Source of the DNA: Choristoneura fumiferana
Lineage: Eukaryota > Arthropoda > Insecta > Lepidoptera > Tortricidae
Length of the DNA: 64,000 bases
Assembly (NCBI RefSeq): GCF_025370935.1
Contig: NC_133472.1
Coordinates: 28,516,702 to 28,580,701 of the forward strand
Direction: 5' to 3'
The notes under the pieces are model-generated. The model saw nothing but the letters and a program-made list of their open reading frames with translations. It was not told the DNA's origin and ran no database searches. This document shows, piece by piece, positions 42,754 through 53,320 of this stretch. Each line of letters opens with the position of its first letter. Position 1 is the stretch's first letter. A program made the position numbers and the translations under genes.

Positions 42754-45700
42754 GTTGGTACAACGCAATTTATAACAATTATTTTATTTTGAATTTTAAT
42801 GAAATTCAGTGTTCAAGTGTTAATATGTACTTATAGATGATTTTTTAATTTCCAGACCCAATGTCAATCCACGGATAGTTTTTCTACAACAATAAAATTT
42901 CGACAGAGCACCAATTGCAAATGCTTTAAAATGTAAATTAATATTAATATATATAACCATTGATTGATTATTGGGACTCGACGCTTACCTATCGTTAAAT
43001 CAGAGTTATGGATTACGTTACAGTTTATTAACTTTAATACTAATTAGCCCAAGCTTAGCACTAACTCGGATTTAACTTTAGTCCTTGAATGTCTTAGTTT
43101 GAGTTGCATCAAGTTAGTTTTCACGATAACCTATAAGTAGGTATAACATGTAGGTTGGGTTATGTTAGGTACAATATTATGTAAAATCAGTAAATTTTCT
43201 TTTATTTGGCGACTGATTTGACATTAGTTATATACTTACATATGGGTGCCCCTTGAAATGTTGATAAACTATTTATCGAATTTCATTTCCCCGAAAACAA
43301 TTCATAGAATATTCAATACTAATATTTTCTCTTGGAGTAATTTCACTTTATCGATATTTAAATTTTTATCGATATTTGCGCTATAACGATACGATAACAT
43401 CGATATCATATCCTATAAAAAAAAATCAGGGGCCACTGTTACCCAAGCACGCAATAGGCTTCATGGGAAAAGGTTAGCCAAGCTTCTATTTTTAGGATCA
43501 ATTGATGCCAAGTACTGGCAGCTATAATGAGTTATGCAATGTTAAGAAATATTTCTGGATTTTATCTGGACATTGTATATTTTCTATATTATTATTATTA
43601 TTTCTAATTTTCATTCGATGAAAAAGTATGTAAAAAACTGCTAATATATAATACTTGAAGCACTTATTCAATTTACTGCATATTTTTTACTTAAATTTAA
43701 ATAAATTCGATATTATCGATATTATAGACCAAAATCATCGATATTATCAACTATCGATAATTTCATTAGTACCTCGATATAATTATCGATATTTTTATCG
43801 ATATTACAACAACCTTGCATCCCTAGCCACACCATCCATAAAAATTACGGGCCCAAACTCGATGGGGGCAGACAGAATCACTTAGCTTATACTGGTACGG
43901 CCTTTCCGGTTAAGTAACAATAAGCCGAAATTTACTACGTAAGTACCTTAAAAAAAAAACTGTTCCGATTAGTCCTTGTTTAAGCCTATTACAATTAGCA
44001 GAAAATCGACGTACCTTTTTATACCATATCCATATTTACTTATTGCATATTATTTTTCATCACACTTGCTCGTAAAAAGTGTCGTAACATGCAGGCTACC
44101 TTGCTTGCAACCCCCCAAATAAAACCCTCGACCGTAATGTGCTTGTCATGAAACCCGTGGTCGGTAAATGAGTCATTGCCCGTACTAATTTTCTTGTCAT
44201 GAAGCCCAAGGTCGGTAAATGAGTCTGTTACTGCATGGCGTGCTGCTCATGCTGGCGTGCGGGAGGGCGGCGGGCAGCTGGCGCTGCCAAGAGCGCAGGC
44301 AGCGGTATCGGCAATTTAAAAAAAAAAATATTAGTTTTATTTTACAAATATACAATTTTACTCGCAAATGTGATGAAAAACATTGTATGTCGCACGGGCG
44401 GTTCTAGAATTACGAAAATACGAACATCGACTCATTAAAACCCTCAGTCTTCTACTTCAGGCTTCTAATAGACTCTCGTTCGTAATTCCTTATTTACCAC
44501 CCTTAAGACACAATGTACTAATCTATCACAGCTAGCAAACATATTATGGATGGTAGGTACTATTATGAGGGCAGCAATATCAGATGGCTTATTATTACTC
44601 TTTAAACGCATGTATTGTATTATTTAAAGCAAATTATATCAAAATCGGTTCAGTAATTATATTTTTTTTACAATTTTCTAGTCGTTTATCCGGTGTTTCT
44701 GTTTTATGAAAAAAATAGATAAAGTTTACCGGCTTACCTACATCTGTTCGTTATGATGGTAGAAGCGTTTGGAAAAGGTCTAAATATTAAAAAGAAAAGG
44801 CCTAAGATAAAAGGAAGAATGTTTTACAGTTTTATGGTAATACGTGAACAGAGGTTTTGATAATAATATTATTATGCCAACTTGCGGGCAATCGGTGGAT
44901 GCAGATGGCAAATTGTCGTTCAACATGGCGTCTTATTTGTTGATATATGATTTACGTGTTGGTGACAGGAGGCACGGGGCAGCGCGACGAGCGTGGCTTC
45001 GGGCTCCACGCTGGGCGCGTCGGAGGCCGACAGCGTCGGCAGCTGCACCGCGCTCTCCGCTAGCCAACCGCTCACCGGCGGCACTCAGGGCAGTCCTAAC
45101 AGTGAGTTCCCATTCTAAATAATCTGCAACGTTTCACACCCTGTGATAAGGGTGCCGTTCAATCGTCATACAAACTTTTAGTATAATTTCATTTTACTAC
45201 GTTTAAAAATCACACTCATTTAGCATAAAAACGGATTTAATATTTTTACCAAGCTTATGCTTTAAATATAACATTCATTAGTCATAACAACAAAAAAGCC
45301 GTGGTGGCCTAGTGGTTTGACCTATCGCCTCTCAAGCAGAGGGTCGTGGGTTCAAACCCCGGCTCGCACCTCTGAGTTTTTCGAAATTCATGTGCGGAAT
45401 TACATTTGAAATTTACCACGAGCTTTGCGGTGAAGGAAAACATCGTGCACCTGCACAAATCTGCGAAGCAATTCAATGGTGTGTGTGAAGTTCCCAATCC
45501 GCACTGGGCCCGCGTGGGAACTATGGCCCAAGCCCTCTTGTTCTGAGAGGAGGCCTGTGCCCAGCAGTGGGACGTATATAGGCTGGGATGATGATGATGA
45601 TGAACAACAATTGCTATAATGCTTACTGTGTTGGTGTGCAATAAAGAGTTATTGTATTGTATTGTATTATATTTTGTATTGTAGGTAATAGAACAAAATT

Positions 45701-48700
45701 TAAATAAATGTTATCTATTTTTTTTGGTATTAATAAATACAATTTATATTTTTTTTTGGTATAAACACTTACGCATTTATATTAATGAAATAATTTATGA
45801 CAAACCACGTTTCAGAACGTGTAATTGTGCTTTTTTCCGGTGTTTCCGAAACTCTTTTCATCATTTGATATCCTATTTTCTTCTTGTTTGTTCTGTATTT
45901 TTATTTTGTAATTATAGACGCATTGGGAATAATTTCAAAAAACTGAAATGAGCTTTATTATTACTAAATAAATGTTTAGTAAGTAATAAGAATAATTTAC
46001 CAGATTAATTAACAGATTTAAATATTACTTCAACAATGTATGACGAACTTTCTTTGTGAACAAGTCAATATTCAACGCTTATTTCCTCAACCTCGTATGT
46101 ACCCGAATTGTATACAACAAATCAACACTATCGTACTTACCATAAAGATGATTCTAAAGTAATATTATGTGGCCAGAGACGAAGTTCTGAAAGTAAGCGG
46201 TCGATATGTATTTTCAAGGGGGCACCCGTTCACGATAACGTTCGAATTTCAAAAACTCTTTCCAGCCAAGATGATAAAAAGCGACTTACCACGCAGGTTT
46301 CGAAGGATAAAGGAAGCTTTTTCGAGCTAGTGAGGTGAAAATTATATATTTTTTCTGATTCGTAACGTATCGTATTCTAATCCGCGCTGGAATTTGTACG
46401 AGCCAAAGAATTAGTAGTCTTTTACGCCACCAGCATAGCATTTACGGAAATTTTATATTTATTTTTATGAAATGTTCACTTCTGCATTTCAGGTACTAAT
46501 GGAACCTACAACCAGGATTCCCTTTTAAACTCACGCGCTATATCCATGAGTTCGGGGCTTGACTCAGCATTCGGTCAGCGGCGTAGGAAAACTTCCAGAT
46601 CTAACAGGTAAGCAAACAACAATGTGGGAAGCGAGTCACGACTACGCGCGACTGAAGGCTCGACAAGTGATTTTCTGCTGGGCTACTACGAAACTCGCAA
46701 ATTGAAGTTCGTATCGCACCATCTCTTTCACTCGCGTATTAAATTTCATAAGCGTCAGCGGGACGGCAACATACGAAGTTCGAGTTTTGCACTTCGTAGT
46801 ATAGGGCCGTTATGCATAAACTGCTACGCGGCAAGAGTGGAAGGGGCAGAGCAGTCGCAATCCGCACCGCGTTCGCGCAAGATTTTGGGCTCGGCTGTTA
46901 GCGCCGCCGACGTGCCGCCCTGGAGCAAACTGTTGCTGCGATTATCCTGCATCTGGTTGCACAGACGCGTGGGCATCGCGAGACCTTGAGCCATGTGGCT
47001 CCTTACAGTGTTAAGGCCAGGTCGCGTCGTAGGGAATTCAAGTAATTCAGACCATAGTTTTCGAGAACATCGTCAATGCTCAAGAAACTTAATAAATTTA
47101 TAGAATAAATATCGGAGGTACGAAAAAAACTGCACTCTGAAAAGAATTACATTTCTACAACTTTCAGAGCTCCTCAAATATTCACTTGGGTACAGACGAA
47201 CAAACTGATTCATGTAGGGTAGAATTTTTTAATTATCAATTTCAGTATGATTTCTTTAACAAAAGATTTTTTTAATTATTATTACAAGCTTATTACAAGT
47301 ACCTAATATGGGATGTCAACATCACCACAGTATAATATACAGGGTGGCCCATTTATATCGGTCAGTATGGGAAAGTCTGAAACTATACGACATACGAAAA
47401 TTTCTTCTTACGAACCATGACATCGATTTTAATAACAAGAAAAACTGCATTCATGCATTTAAAAAAAACCTGTACTCAGCTCGGGTATCGAACCCGGTTG
47501 TTTTGAAAAAAAAAACACACTATTTCTATTTAGATATCGATTATGTTTATGTACGTCTTAAGAAGTAAATGTGTCCATAAAACATTATGTCTTAAATGAA
47601 TAAAATGCATTGTTTTCACATACTTTAATTTATTTTAGTAGGTGTTCGAAGTGTCCACCGTTACAATATTCAACAAATTCTGGCATGTAAAATTGTCTCT
47701 ATGGTTGTTTGTACCTCTATGTAACAAGCTATGATACCGTTAAAAAGACTTTAAAGCAGCCATTGAGTCAATTTTAATGCAAATTCACCATGTCAAGATG
47801 CAATAATAAGATCGTTACCTAACCGTGTTGAACAGTGTATTGAAAAAAACGGTGGACACTTCGAACACTTACTAAAATAAATTAAAGTATGTGAAAACAA
47901 TGCATTTTTTTCATTTTAGACATAATGTTTCATGGACACATTTACTTCTTAAGACGTACACAATCGATATCTAAATAGAAATAGTGTAAGTTTTTTTTTT
48001 TTTCAAAACAACCGTGTTCGATTCCCGAGCTGAGTACAGGTTTTTTTTTTAAATGCATGAACGCAGTTTTTTTTTGTTATTAAAATCGATGTCATGGTTC
48101 GTAAGAAGAAATTTTCGTATGTCGTATAGTTTCAGACTTTCCCATACTGACCGAAATAAATGGGCCACCCTGTATATTATACTGTGGTGATGTTGACATC
48201 CCATATTAGGTACTTGTAATAAGCTTGTAATAATAATTAAAAAAAATATATTTTGTTAAAGAAATCATACTGAAATTGATAATTAAAAAGTTCTCCCCTA
48301 CATGAATCAGTTTGTTCGTCTGTACCCAAGTGAATATTTGAGGAGCTCTGAAAGTTGACGAAATGTAATTCTTTTCAGAGTGCAGTTTTTTTCGTACCTC
48401 CGAGATTTATTTTATAAATTTATTAAGTTTCTTCAGCAATTGACGATGTTCTCGAAAACTATGGTCTGAATTACTTGAATTCCCTACGAAGCGACCTGGC
48501 CTTAACACTGTAAGGAGCTCTCGCTTGTTATTGGAATTATAATACCTACTTGTCCTTTAATTTTACAATGGTTTCATCTGAAGCTTACACGGAGACGAGG
48601 TTGTTATTTGCTCATACCTTTATGACGTCAAAAAGCTGAATGTAATTAATAAATAATTCATTGTTATGCGACGATGGAGCCTACTAGCAATTTTTTTTTG

Positions 48701-49357
48701 TTATAATAAAGTTTATTCATTTACATCAGTTGAGATAGGTACCTCTACTACCTACATAATAAGTGCTGATACAAAACCTCAACAGTAGAAAACATTTAAG
48801 TATTTATTCATTGCTTATTTGGTACAACTGTATACCAAAATAGCGTGAGCATCAAGCATGGGCTACTTAGTGATATGATGAGCGTAATTTTTTAAAAGCA
48901 ATATAGTACATTTCATAAGTGTGTACATTTCATTACATACTCAGAACTACTTTTAAAGTTAGAAGTGTTATGTTGTGCATCTGTAGACTTGACAATAATT
49001 GCCAATATGCCTGACATGACAACGAGACGGGGTATCGAGAGGTTTTTATAGGTCCTTGCCTGTGTTTTAATTGAAGACTTACTCGTATTTCTCAGAGTAA
49101 CATGGGTGGCCAGCGAAGGCTTGACGAACTACTTGCGTCGCCTGACTCAGGACGAGGCGGGGCGGGAGATGCAGGCGTCCCACTCGTACCAGGACTTCTC
49201 GAGCATTCCGGAGGACATGCTGCCAGCGCCTCGGCTGGACTCGAAGGGGCGGCGGCTGTCGTACCAGCGCGCTGTCTCCGGCGAGGATCCCGTGCTGCCG
49301 CCCCGCTATCAGGACTCCAGTTTGCGGAGGAGGCCTCTCATACCAGAACATTCAGAG
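41890..49357 (+). CDS. Uncharacterised Ser-rich protein, N-terminal 458 residues (4 exons, 3' end outside window)
   Basis: Exons 41890-42753, 44969-45101, 46493-46607 and 49096-49357 have compatible phases (0, 1, 2, 0) and sum to 1374 nt. The start is the ATG in GACAAGATGG, the first in frame. The product lacks a signal peptide or membrane span. It has a Lys-rich start, an acidic Asn/Asp-rich middle, then a basic stretch with ERKSSFFRKKMDSFLRNTTE, Ser/Thr-Gly linkers, and a last exon with WVASEGLTNYLRRLTQDEAG. R-x-x-S type sites recur (RKLS, ERKSS, KRQS, RRGS, RRRKTS, GRRLS), suggesting phosphorylation by basophilic kinases and perhaps 14-3-3 binding (inference). A scaffold or GTPase-regulator N terminus is possible, but I do not recognise the family. 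Confidence 0.7.
42754..44140. other. Intron 1 of the second gene, first part
   Basis: It contains two clusters of CGATA/ATCGAT words (43350-43412 and 43706-43808) within a stretch that ends ACAACCTTGCATCCCTAG. The second cluster and that end look like the subterminal part of a hAT-type element. No exon was seen. Confidence 0.4.
44145..44226 (+). repeat. Direct repeat, two roughly 31-bp copies 51 bp apart
   Basis: CTTGTCATGAAACCCGTGGT and CGGTAAATGAGTC at 44143 recur as CTTGTCATGAAGCCCAAGGT and CGGTAAATGAGTC at 44194. The second copy supplies the ATG of the signal-peptide-like frame at 44219. Confidence 0.7.
44219..44407 (+). other. Short open frame with signal-peptide-like N terminus, uncertain
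   Basis: ATG at 44219 opens MSLLLHGVLLMLACGRAAGS, followed by WRCQERRQRYRQFK and then low-complexity sequence to a stop at 44407. The first 34 codons are GC-rich inside an AT-rich intron. A GTATCG after the GCAGCG could be a donor, but its phase does not match the next exon of the surrounding gene. It could be the first exon of a small secreted protein, a repeat edge or chance. Confidence 0.25.
44408..44968. other. Intron 1 of the second gene, last part
   Basis: Nothing supported was seen before the acceptor at 44968. Confidence 0.45.
44969..45101 (+). CDS. Second gene, exon 2
   Basis: The acceptor TTGGTGACAG ends at 44968 and the donor GTGAGT starts at 45102 (phase 1). It encodes a small-residue linker: EARGSATSVASGSTLGASEA, then DSVGSCTALSASQPLTGGTQ and GSPN. 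The other open frames here are GC shadows. Confidence 0.7.
45300..45603 (+). mobile_element. SINE type 2, copy 2
   Basis: A nearly full copy: GTGGTGGCCTAGTGGTTTGA, an intact B box in GGGTTCAAACCCCGGCTCGC, ATTTACCACGAGCTTTGCGG, and a tail GCAGTGGGACGTATATAGGC followed by (GAT)n. ACAACA words on both sides may be a target duplication. It sits in intron 2 of the second gene, in the sense direction. Confidence 0.85.
45604..46492. other. Intron 2 of the second gene, unassigned
   Basis: A TTGTATTGTATTGTATTATA run at about 45649-45670. The open frame at 46108-46338 is charged but ends without splice signals that fit. Nothing else was seen. Confidence 0.4.
46493..46607 (+). CDS. Second gene, exon 3
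   Basis: The acceptor TCTGCATTTCAG ends at 46492 and the donor GTAAGC starts at 46608 (phase 2). It reads STNGTYNQDSLLNSRAISMS, then SGLDSAFGQRRRKTSRSN: Ser/Asn-rich with an RRRKTS site. Confidence 0.7.
46680..46808. repeat. Short foldback element
   Basis: GGCTACTACGAAACTCGCAA at the left pairs with TTGCACTTCGTAGTATAGGGCC at the right, and TTGAAGTTCGTATCGC with ACATACGAAGTTCGAG. This is a familiar palindromic lepidopteran repeat type. Confidence 0.6.
46809..46997. other. GC-rich unassigned stretch
   Basis: About 190 bp with clearly raised GC (GCGCCGCCGACGTGCCGCCC, GGTTGCACAGACGCGTGGGC) between a foldback element and the 1.5-kb palindrome. It is open on the plus strand to 46989 but has no exon signals that fit the surrounding gene. 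Confidence 0.3.
46998..48518. repeat. Giant inverted repeat (1.52 kb palindrome)
   Basis: The left arm, about 46998-47670, is matched in inverse by the right arm, about 47850-48518. CCTTACAGTGTTAAGGCCAG pairs with CTGGCCTTAACACTGTAAGG, CAAGTAATTCAGACCATAGT with ACTATGGTCTGAATTACTTG, and AGACGAACAAACTGATTCAT with ATGAATCAGTTTGTTCGTCT. The loop is about 47671-47850. The outer 340 bp of each arm lie outside the inner transposon at 47340-48172. Confidence 0.85.
47340..48172. mobile_element. TA-flanked inverted-repeat transposon derivative with transposase C-terminal scrap
   Basis: The ends CAGGGTGGCCCATTTATATC and its inverse GGGCCACCCTG are flanked by TA (47338-47339 and 48173-48174), as in IS630/Tc1/mariner-type insertions. 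The loop encodes RSLPNRVEQCIEKNGGHFEH and LLK-stop at 47809-47880 on the plus strand. The (R/L)-x-x-x-CI-x-x-NGGHFEHLL ending is typical of IS630/Tc1-type transposases in insects. The same FEHLLK-stop ending is also encoded on the minus strand at about 47632-47670. Each arm also has a B-box-like GTTCGATTCCCGAGC word. Confidence 0.6.
48519..49095. other. Intron 3 of the second gene, last part
   Basis: AT-rich; nothing supported was seen before the acceptor at 49095. Confidence 0.45.
49096..49357 (+). CDS. Second gene, exon 4
   Basis: The acceptor GTATTTCTCAG ends at 49095 and the donor GTAACC starts at 49358 (phase 0). It reads VTWVASEGLTNYLRRLTQDE, then a DFSSIPEDMLPAPRLDSKGR segment and RPLIPEHSE. 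GC is high and third-position biased, unlike the introns. The remaining frames over the same bases, including a 90-codon minus-strand frame, are shadows. Confidence 0.72.
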
Positions 49358-51204
49358 GTAACCTAAATTCGATGTATGAATTTATCTTCACCTCACTGAT
49401 AACTCGCCCGTACACCCTTTAGCTCTTCTGCTTCGGTCGTACCGACTCGTTGATTAATTAATGGTTTACGCCGTGATTCAGTCAAAGTAGTTTGTTTTAA
49501 CTTGACACATTTGCTCAAATTTGCTGGGACTGATAGATTATTTACCTAATGATGATAGATTTATTATTCTCCAACGCATTTACTTTATTTTCGTAGCCTT
49601 GGCCTAGGTAACGATGATGATACGAAATTACCCGCGAGCACAGAATCACCGTCGCGCGCGGAGATGATTTCGTGTCCTGCGAAATTTTCATAATGTTAGT
49701 CAAATAGAAAATTTGTTAATTTTGATAAACGACTGACTTATGTAAAAAATAATTATTATGGTTAAGAAACCATTACGAAAATATAAATTATATTTAAATG
49801 TAAGTACAGTAATAATATAGGTAGGTATCTCTACTTTCTTAGGACATTAATACTTTTACTTTAGTTAGATTCCATTGAAATTTTCTAGAAAAAGAAAATG
49901 ATATTCAAGGTTCAACCTCAAATAACGAGTCTTAAAGGTACTTATACTAGCTGAAATATATAATATTATGTACCTACATACTTATTGCTTGCAGTAAGTA
50001 TAGCGTATTAAATACGTACGTTTGATATTTATCGATGTGAATATTACACGAATACAAACAAGGTCAGTTTACCTATCCACAAAATTCTTTCAAAGAACAG
50101 AATTTGGCTAGTCAGCTTTTCACTGCCCGTGAAATCTTAGTAAAACAAGTGACAATCAATATTCTCCGCTTATGCCAACGCAGGCGACGGACTGCGTTGC
50201 CCTTTACCACCCTTTCACTGTAATCTTATATGCTCTATTGTCTACATATAAAATGTCAAGAAAATAATATGCCATAATAATGTACTAAAAATTCTCAAGT
50301 TACTCAATAGTGTCCTACACGTCCTGGAAAACTCTGAGGATCATAATTATGAGCGTCGCTTTGTTTGTGCAAAATACAATGGGCTCCAAGAACTCTTGTA
50401 TCGAATAACAATCAGACTCATGAATACACAAAAACCTCTGTTATCTACTGCAATTCTTTAATGCGTAGAATTGGGTACTAAGTAACAATGTTTAATTGAT
50501 AAACAAACGGTAAATTAACGACCACAAAGCTCCACAAAGCTCTGAGTTCAATTCCCGGCGATGTTAGATATTTGTAAGTATTATGCTAATGATCCCATAA
50601 ATACAAATGCTTTCACCCAACGCTTTTTTTTTTGCTTGTCTCTATTTCCATGTACTCGTAGGTACTTATATGAGATCGGTCTTTCTACCACCTTGACTCT
50701 TTGCCAAGAAAATCGCGGCTCCATTTGAAAACTGCCATACATTTTCTCGCTGTGCATTCCGTTATTCTACTGTTTTTTGAGAGGCTAACAATCAGCACTA
50801 AAGTTCTTAGGCTGTACCTGCATTTCAGATAAGCTTTCTCAGAACTCGATCAAAAACTTTTTAGAACTCGATGAAAAATATTTGTTGGTTTTGCGCTCTC
50901 CAAGTTTCTATGTCAATATTTTGAGTGAATGCACAGGTTCAGTTGTAGAACTGTATGCCATGAAATCACAGACTATGATAACATTTGGATTTGTGGATTA
51001 GATCTATTCATCGTATTTACGTGTCACTGTTTCGCTATATTACCTATTTACTTGTATCCAATCAAGTCAAATTTATGTCTGTTGCTTGTACTTTTAGTTG
51101 ATACAATGTACTCATATCAATCTAATTCAGAGATCGACTTAGAGGCACAAATACAATAAAATTTACACAAGTATTAAAATAAATACATGAAAATACACAT
51201 GAAA
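49358..51204. other. Intron after exon 4, unassigned
   Basis: At 50535-50585 GAGTTCAATTCCCGGCGATG, then TTAGATATTTGTAAGTATTA is a scrap resembling the type 1 SINE around its B box. No further exon of the second gene was identified here. Confidence 0.4.
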
Positions 51205-51820
51205 TAAAACCGGCCAAGAGCGTGTCGGATACGCCCGAAATAGGATAAGAAAAAAATCAAGTAATATTTTTCTAAGGATTTCGTATTTTGTACGGAATAT
51301 TCCAAGTTTAGGTATATTTTATACCTTAGGCTGCTATTTACTATTTAACTACTAATAATTCTCAATAAAACTTAACCGTTATAGTTTTCCTTGTAAGTTT
51401 GATAAACCTACTACCATACTGACTTTTTTCAAGATTTTGAGGGACGCTCGATTTTAATGCAAAGTTAGTTAAAAGTTTTAGTTAAGTTGAATATTTTGCA
51501 AACATATCACTAAATCGAAAAATCGTTTTAGCAACCCCCTGGTTTTAAAAGACCTATCCAACGATACCCCACACTATAAGGTTGAATGAGAAAACAAAAT
51601 CACCCTCACTTTACGTCTATGGGAGGTACCCTAAAAAAAATGTTTTTTTTTTATTGTACCATCTTGTTGGCATAGTTTACATATATATTCGTGAAAAATA
51701 CAGCTTTCTAGCATTGATAGTTCCTGACCAAAGCCGCGAATGGACAGACAGACGGACAGACAGACATGGCGAAACTATAAGGGTTCAGTTTATGCCATTT
51801 TTGGCTACGGAGCCCTAAAA
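51205..51820 (-). mobile_element. GTGTCCGACAC repeat family, near-full reverse copy
   Basis: From ACCGGCCAAGAGCGTGTCGG on, in minus orientation: TATACCTTAGGCTGCTATTT, CAACGATACCCCACACTATA, TATGGGAGGTACCCTAAAAA, GACAGACATGGCGAAACTAT, to TGGCTACGGAGCCCTAAAAA. Confidence 0.8.
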
Positions 51821-52310
51821 AGTAATAACATGACAGGTTATTTTCCGCATCTTGAACAAATTTTGATGGAAGAGGCAAAACAGGTTATTGGAAACTAAAT
51901 ATAGGAAATTGAATAACCATGTTAAACGGATTATTGTTTCCATATTGATTCCACCATTCTACATTGTTACAGCTGTCGACAATTTCGTGAAGTGCTTTAC
52001 CGTTTTCACTTTTTGTCTTTCGACACGTGGCTATGGAACTATTTGTGGCGGTTCCGGGAAGTTGACCAGTAATGTCTGACATACGTCTAATGGTAAAAAA
52101 CTTAAAATACTAAAAGTAATACTGATGTAATTGTAAGAGGCACTTATTTTAAAAATTAGATGTCAGATATACTTAAGAGCTGTGCAACTAATTGGCTTTT
52201 TATAGAATATGTCGTCAAAAAACGGTTAAAATGCAAATGGCGTGCAGGTAGAGTAGAGGTGAAAACAGGGTTTAATGCGCAGGTTTTTCGCGCAATGAAG
52301 CCTTCAGGCC
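51821..52310. other. Unassigned
   Basis: No feature was seen; short open frames on both strands at 51885-52082 are mirror frames of each other. Confidence 0.4.
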
Positions 52311-52681
52311 GTATATAAGGTCCGCAGTGAGTGAGCTGCCGGCAGTGGGGTCGTGTTGCCCTATCCGTCGGCGCGGCAACCCCCGGGAACGCGAAACTAA
52401 ACAACGAATTATTCAACGTTAAAACACAACGGTTTATTTTCAAACACCGCACTTTGTTACTTGGATTTAAAATTTCTTAGGCCCAAATTTTGAATGTGAA
52501 TTTACTTTTTCCGGTAATAAATACCAGCTTTGATAAAACTTTATCTCGTTTCGGTAGAAGTTTTGCGAGTTTAGTTTTAATATTAACTGGAGCATTCACG
52601 TGATAGTTACTGTTTAGGTTTTGTTTATTTGAATTAGCACTCTTTTGTTTTAAGTTGTCCATTGGATGTCTTTGGCTCCAG
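52311..52681 (+). promoter_or_regulatory. Candidate TATA promoter and first exon
   Basis: GTATATAAGG at 52311-52320 lies about 31 bp before a CAGT initiator-like word (GGCAGTGGGG, about 52343) in a locally GC-rich patch. Downstream, an ATG at 52666 (CCATTGGATGTCTTTGGCTC) is followed after five codons by a consensus donor GTAAGT at 52682. This could be an alternative first exon, phase 1, of a gene that continues beyond the window. No spliced partner was identified. Confidence 0.3.
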
Positions 52682-52929
52682 GTAAGTTCTGTGAAGTAAT
52701 TTGGCGTTGTTTTGATTTGTTTGGGCCAGACCTAAGCTGGCGCTGGCGAGGCGCGAAGTGGTCGTTAATCTCGCAGGCAGAGCCGCGGCTGTGGCTCGTT
52801 ATTGCCCAACTTTAGCGTTTGGCGGCCCGTCACGAAGGAACTTTAGTACCTACCTATAGCGGGTGTTCACGATAAAATCTTGACTTGATATTGATTTAGG
52901 GCAAGGTGTTTTGTTAATTTTACTCTTAA
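52682..52929. other. Unassigned, locally GC-rich
   Basis: GGCGCTGGCGAGGCGCGAAG and GCAGAGCCGCGGCTGTGGCT form a short GC-rich patch without a fitting splice acceptor. Confidence 0.3.
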
Positions 52930-53320
52930 TTACTATTGCATACCGTTAGGAAATTTAATTCGTATGTTTCTTACTTGCGACCGGAATGTGCTATAGTTCT
53001 AGATGTGTATGACAAATACTTACTGTCCAATCGAGTTCTACCTACATATCCACCGTATTTGTATATCAGCTTACCTGATAACATCCGCCTAGAAACTGAT
53101 AAAAATAAATTTAAAAAGATCCTTAAAAAGTATTGAGTAGAAACTCTTCCATAAGACATAGTTGTATCAATAATAAATTATAAAAGTTTATGTAAGAATA
53201 AATTACACATTACATTATTTTATATTTTTATAGAGACTGTATCCTGCAGACAAACTGTGTAAACAGTTTTGCAGGGCTATGTGCAAAAAAACTATGTAAA
53301 AAAATAATGTCAAATAAATA
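52930..53320 (+). pseudogene. LINE 3'-terminal fragment
   Basis: A frame ending at the TAG/TGA region near 53136 reads RPECAIVLDVYDKYLLSNRV, then YPPYLYISLPDNIRLETDKN and KFKKILKKY-stop, with the P-x-Y-P-Y-L-x-x-SLP feel of the last residues of some insect non-LTR elements. An AT-rich 3' tail with TGTCAAATAAATACTGTTTC follows. The family is uncertain. Confidence 0.35.

Noticed and set aside
43655..43885. 76-codon frame with repeated Ile-Asp/Tyr-Arg
   Set aside because: It only reflects the ATCGATATT-rich DNA of that stretch.
49079..49351. 90-codon minus-strand frame over exon 4 of the second gene
   Set aside because: The plus strand has matching splice sites and phase continuity; the minus frame is a GC-driven shadow.
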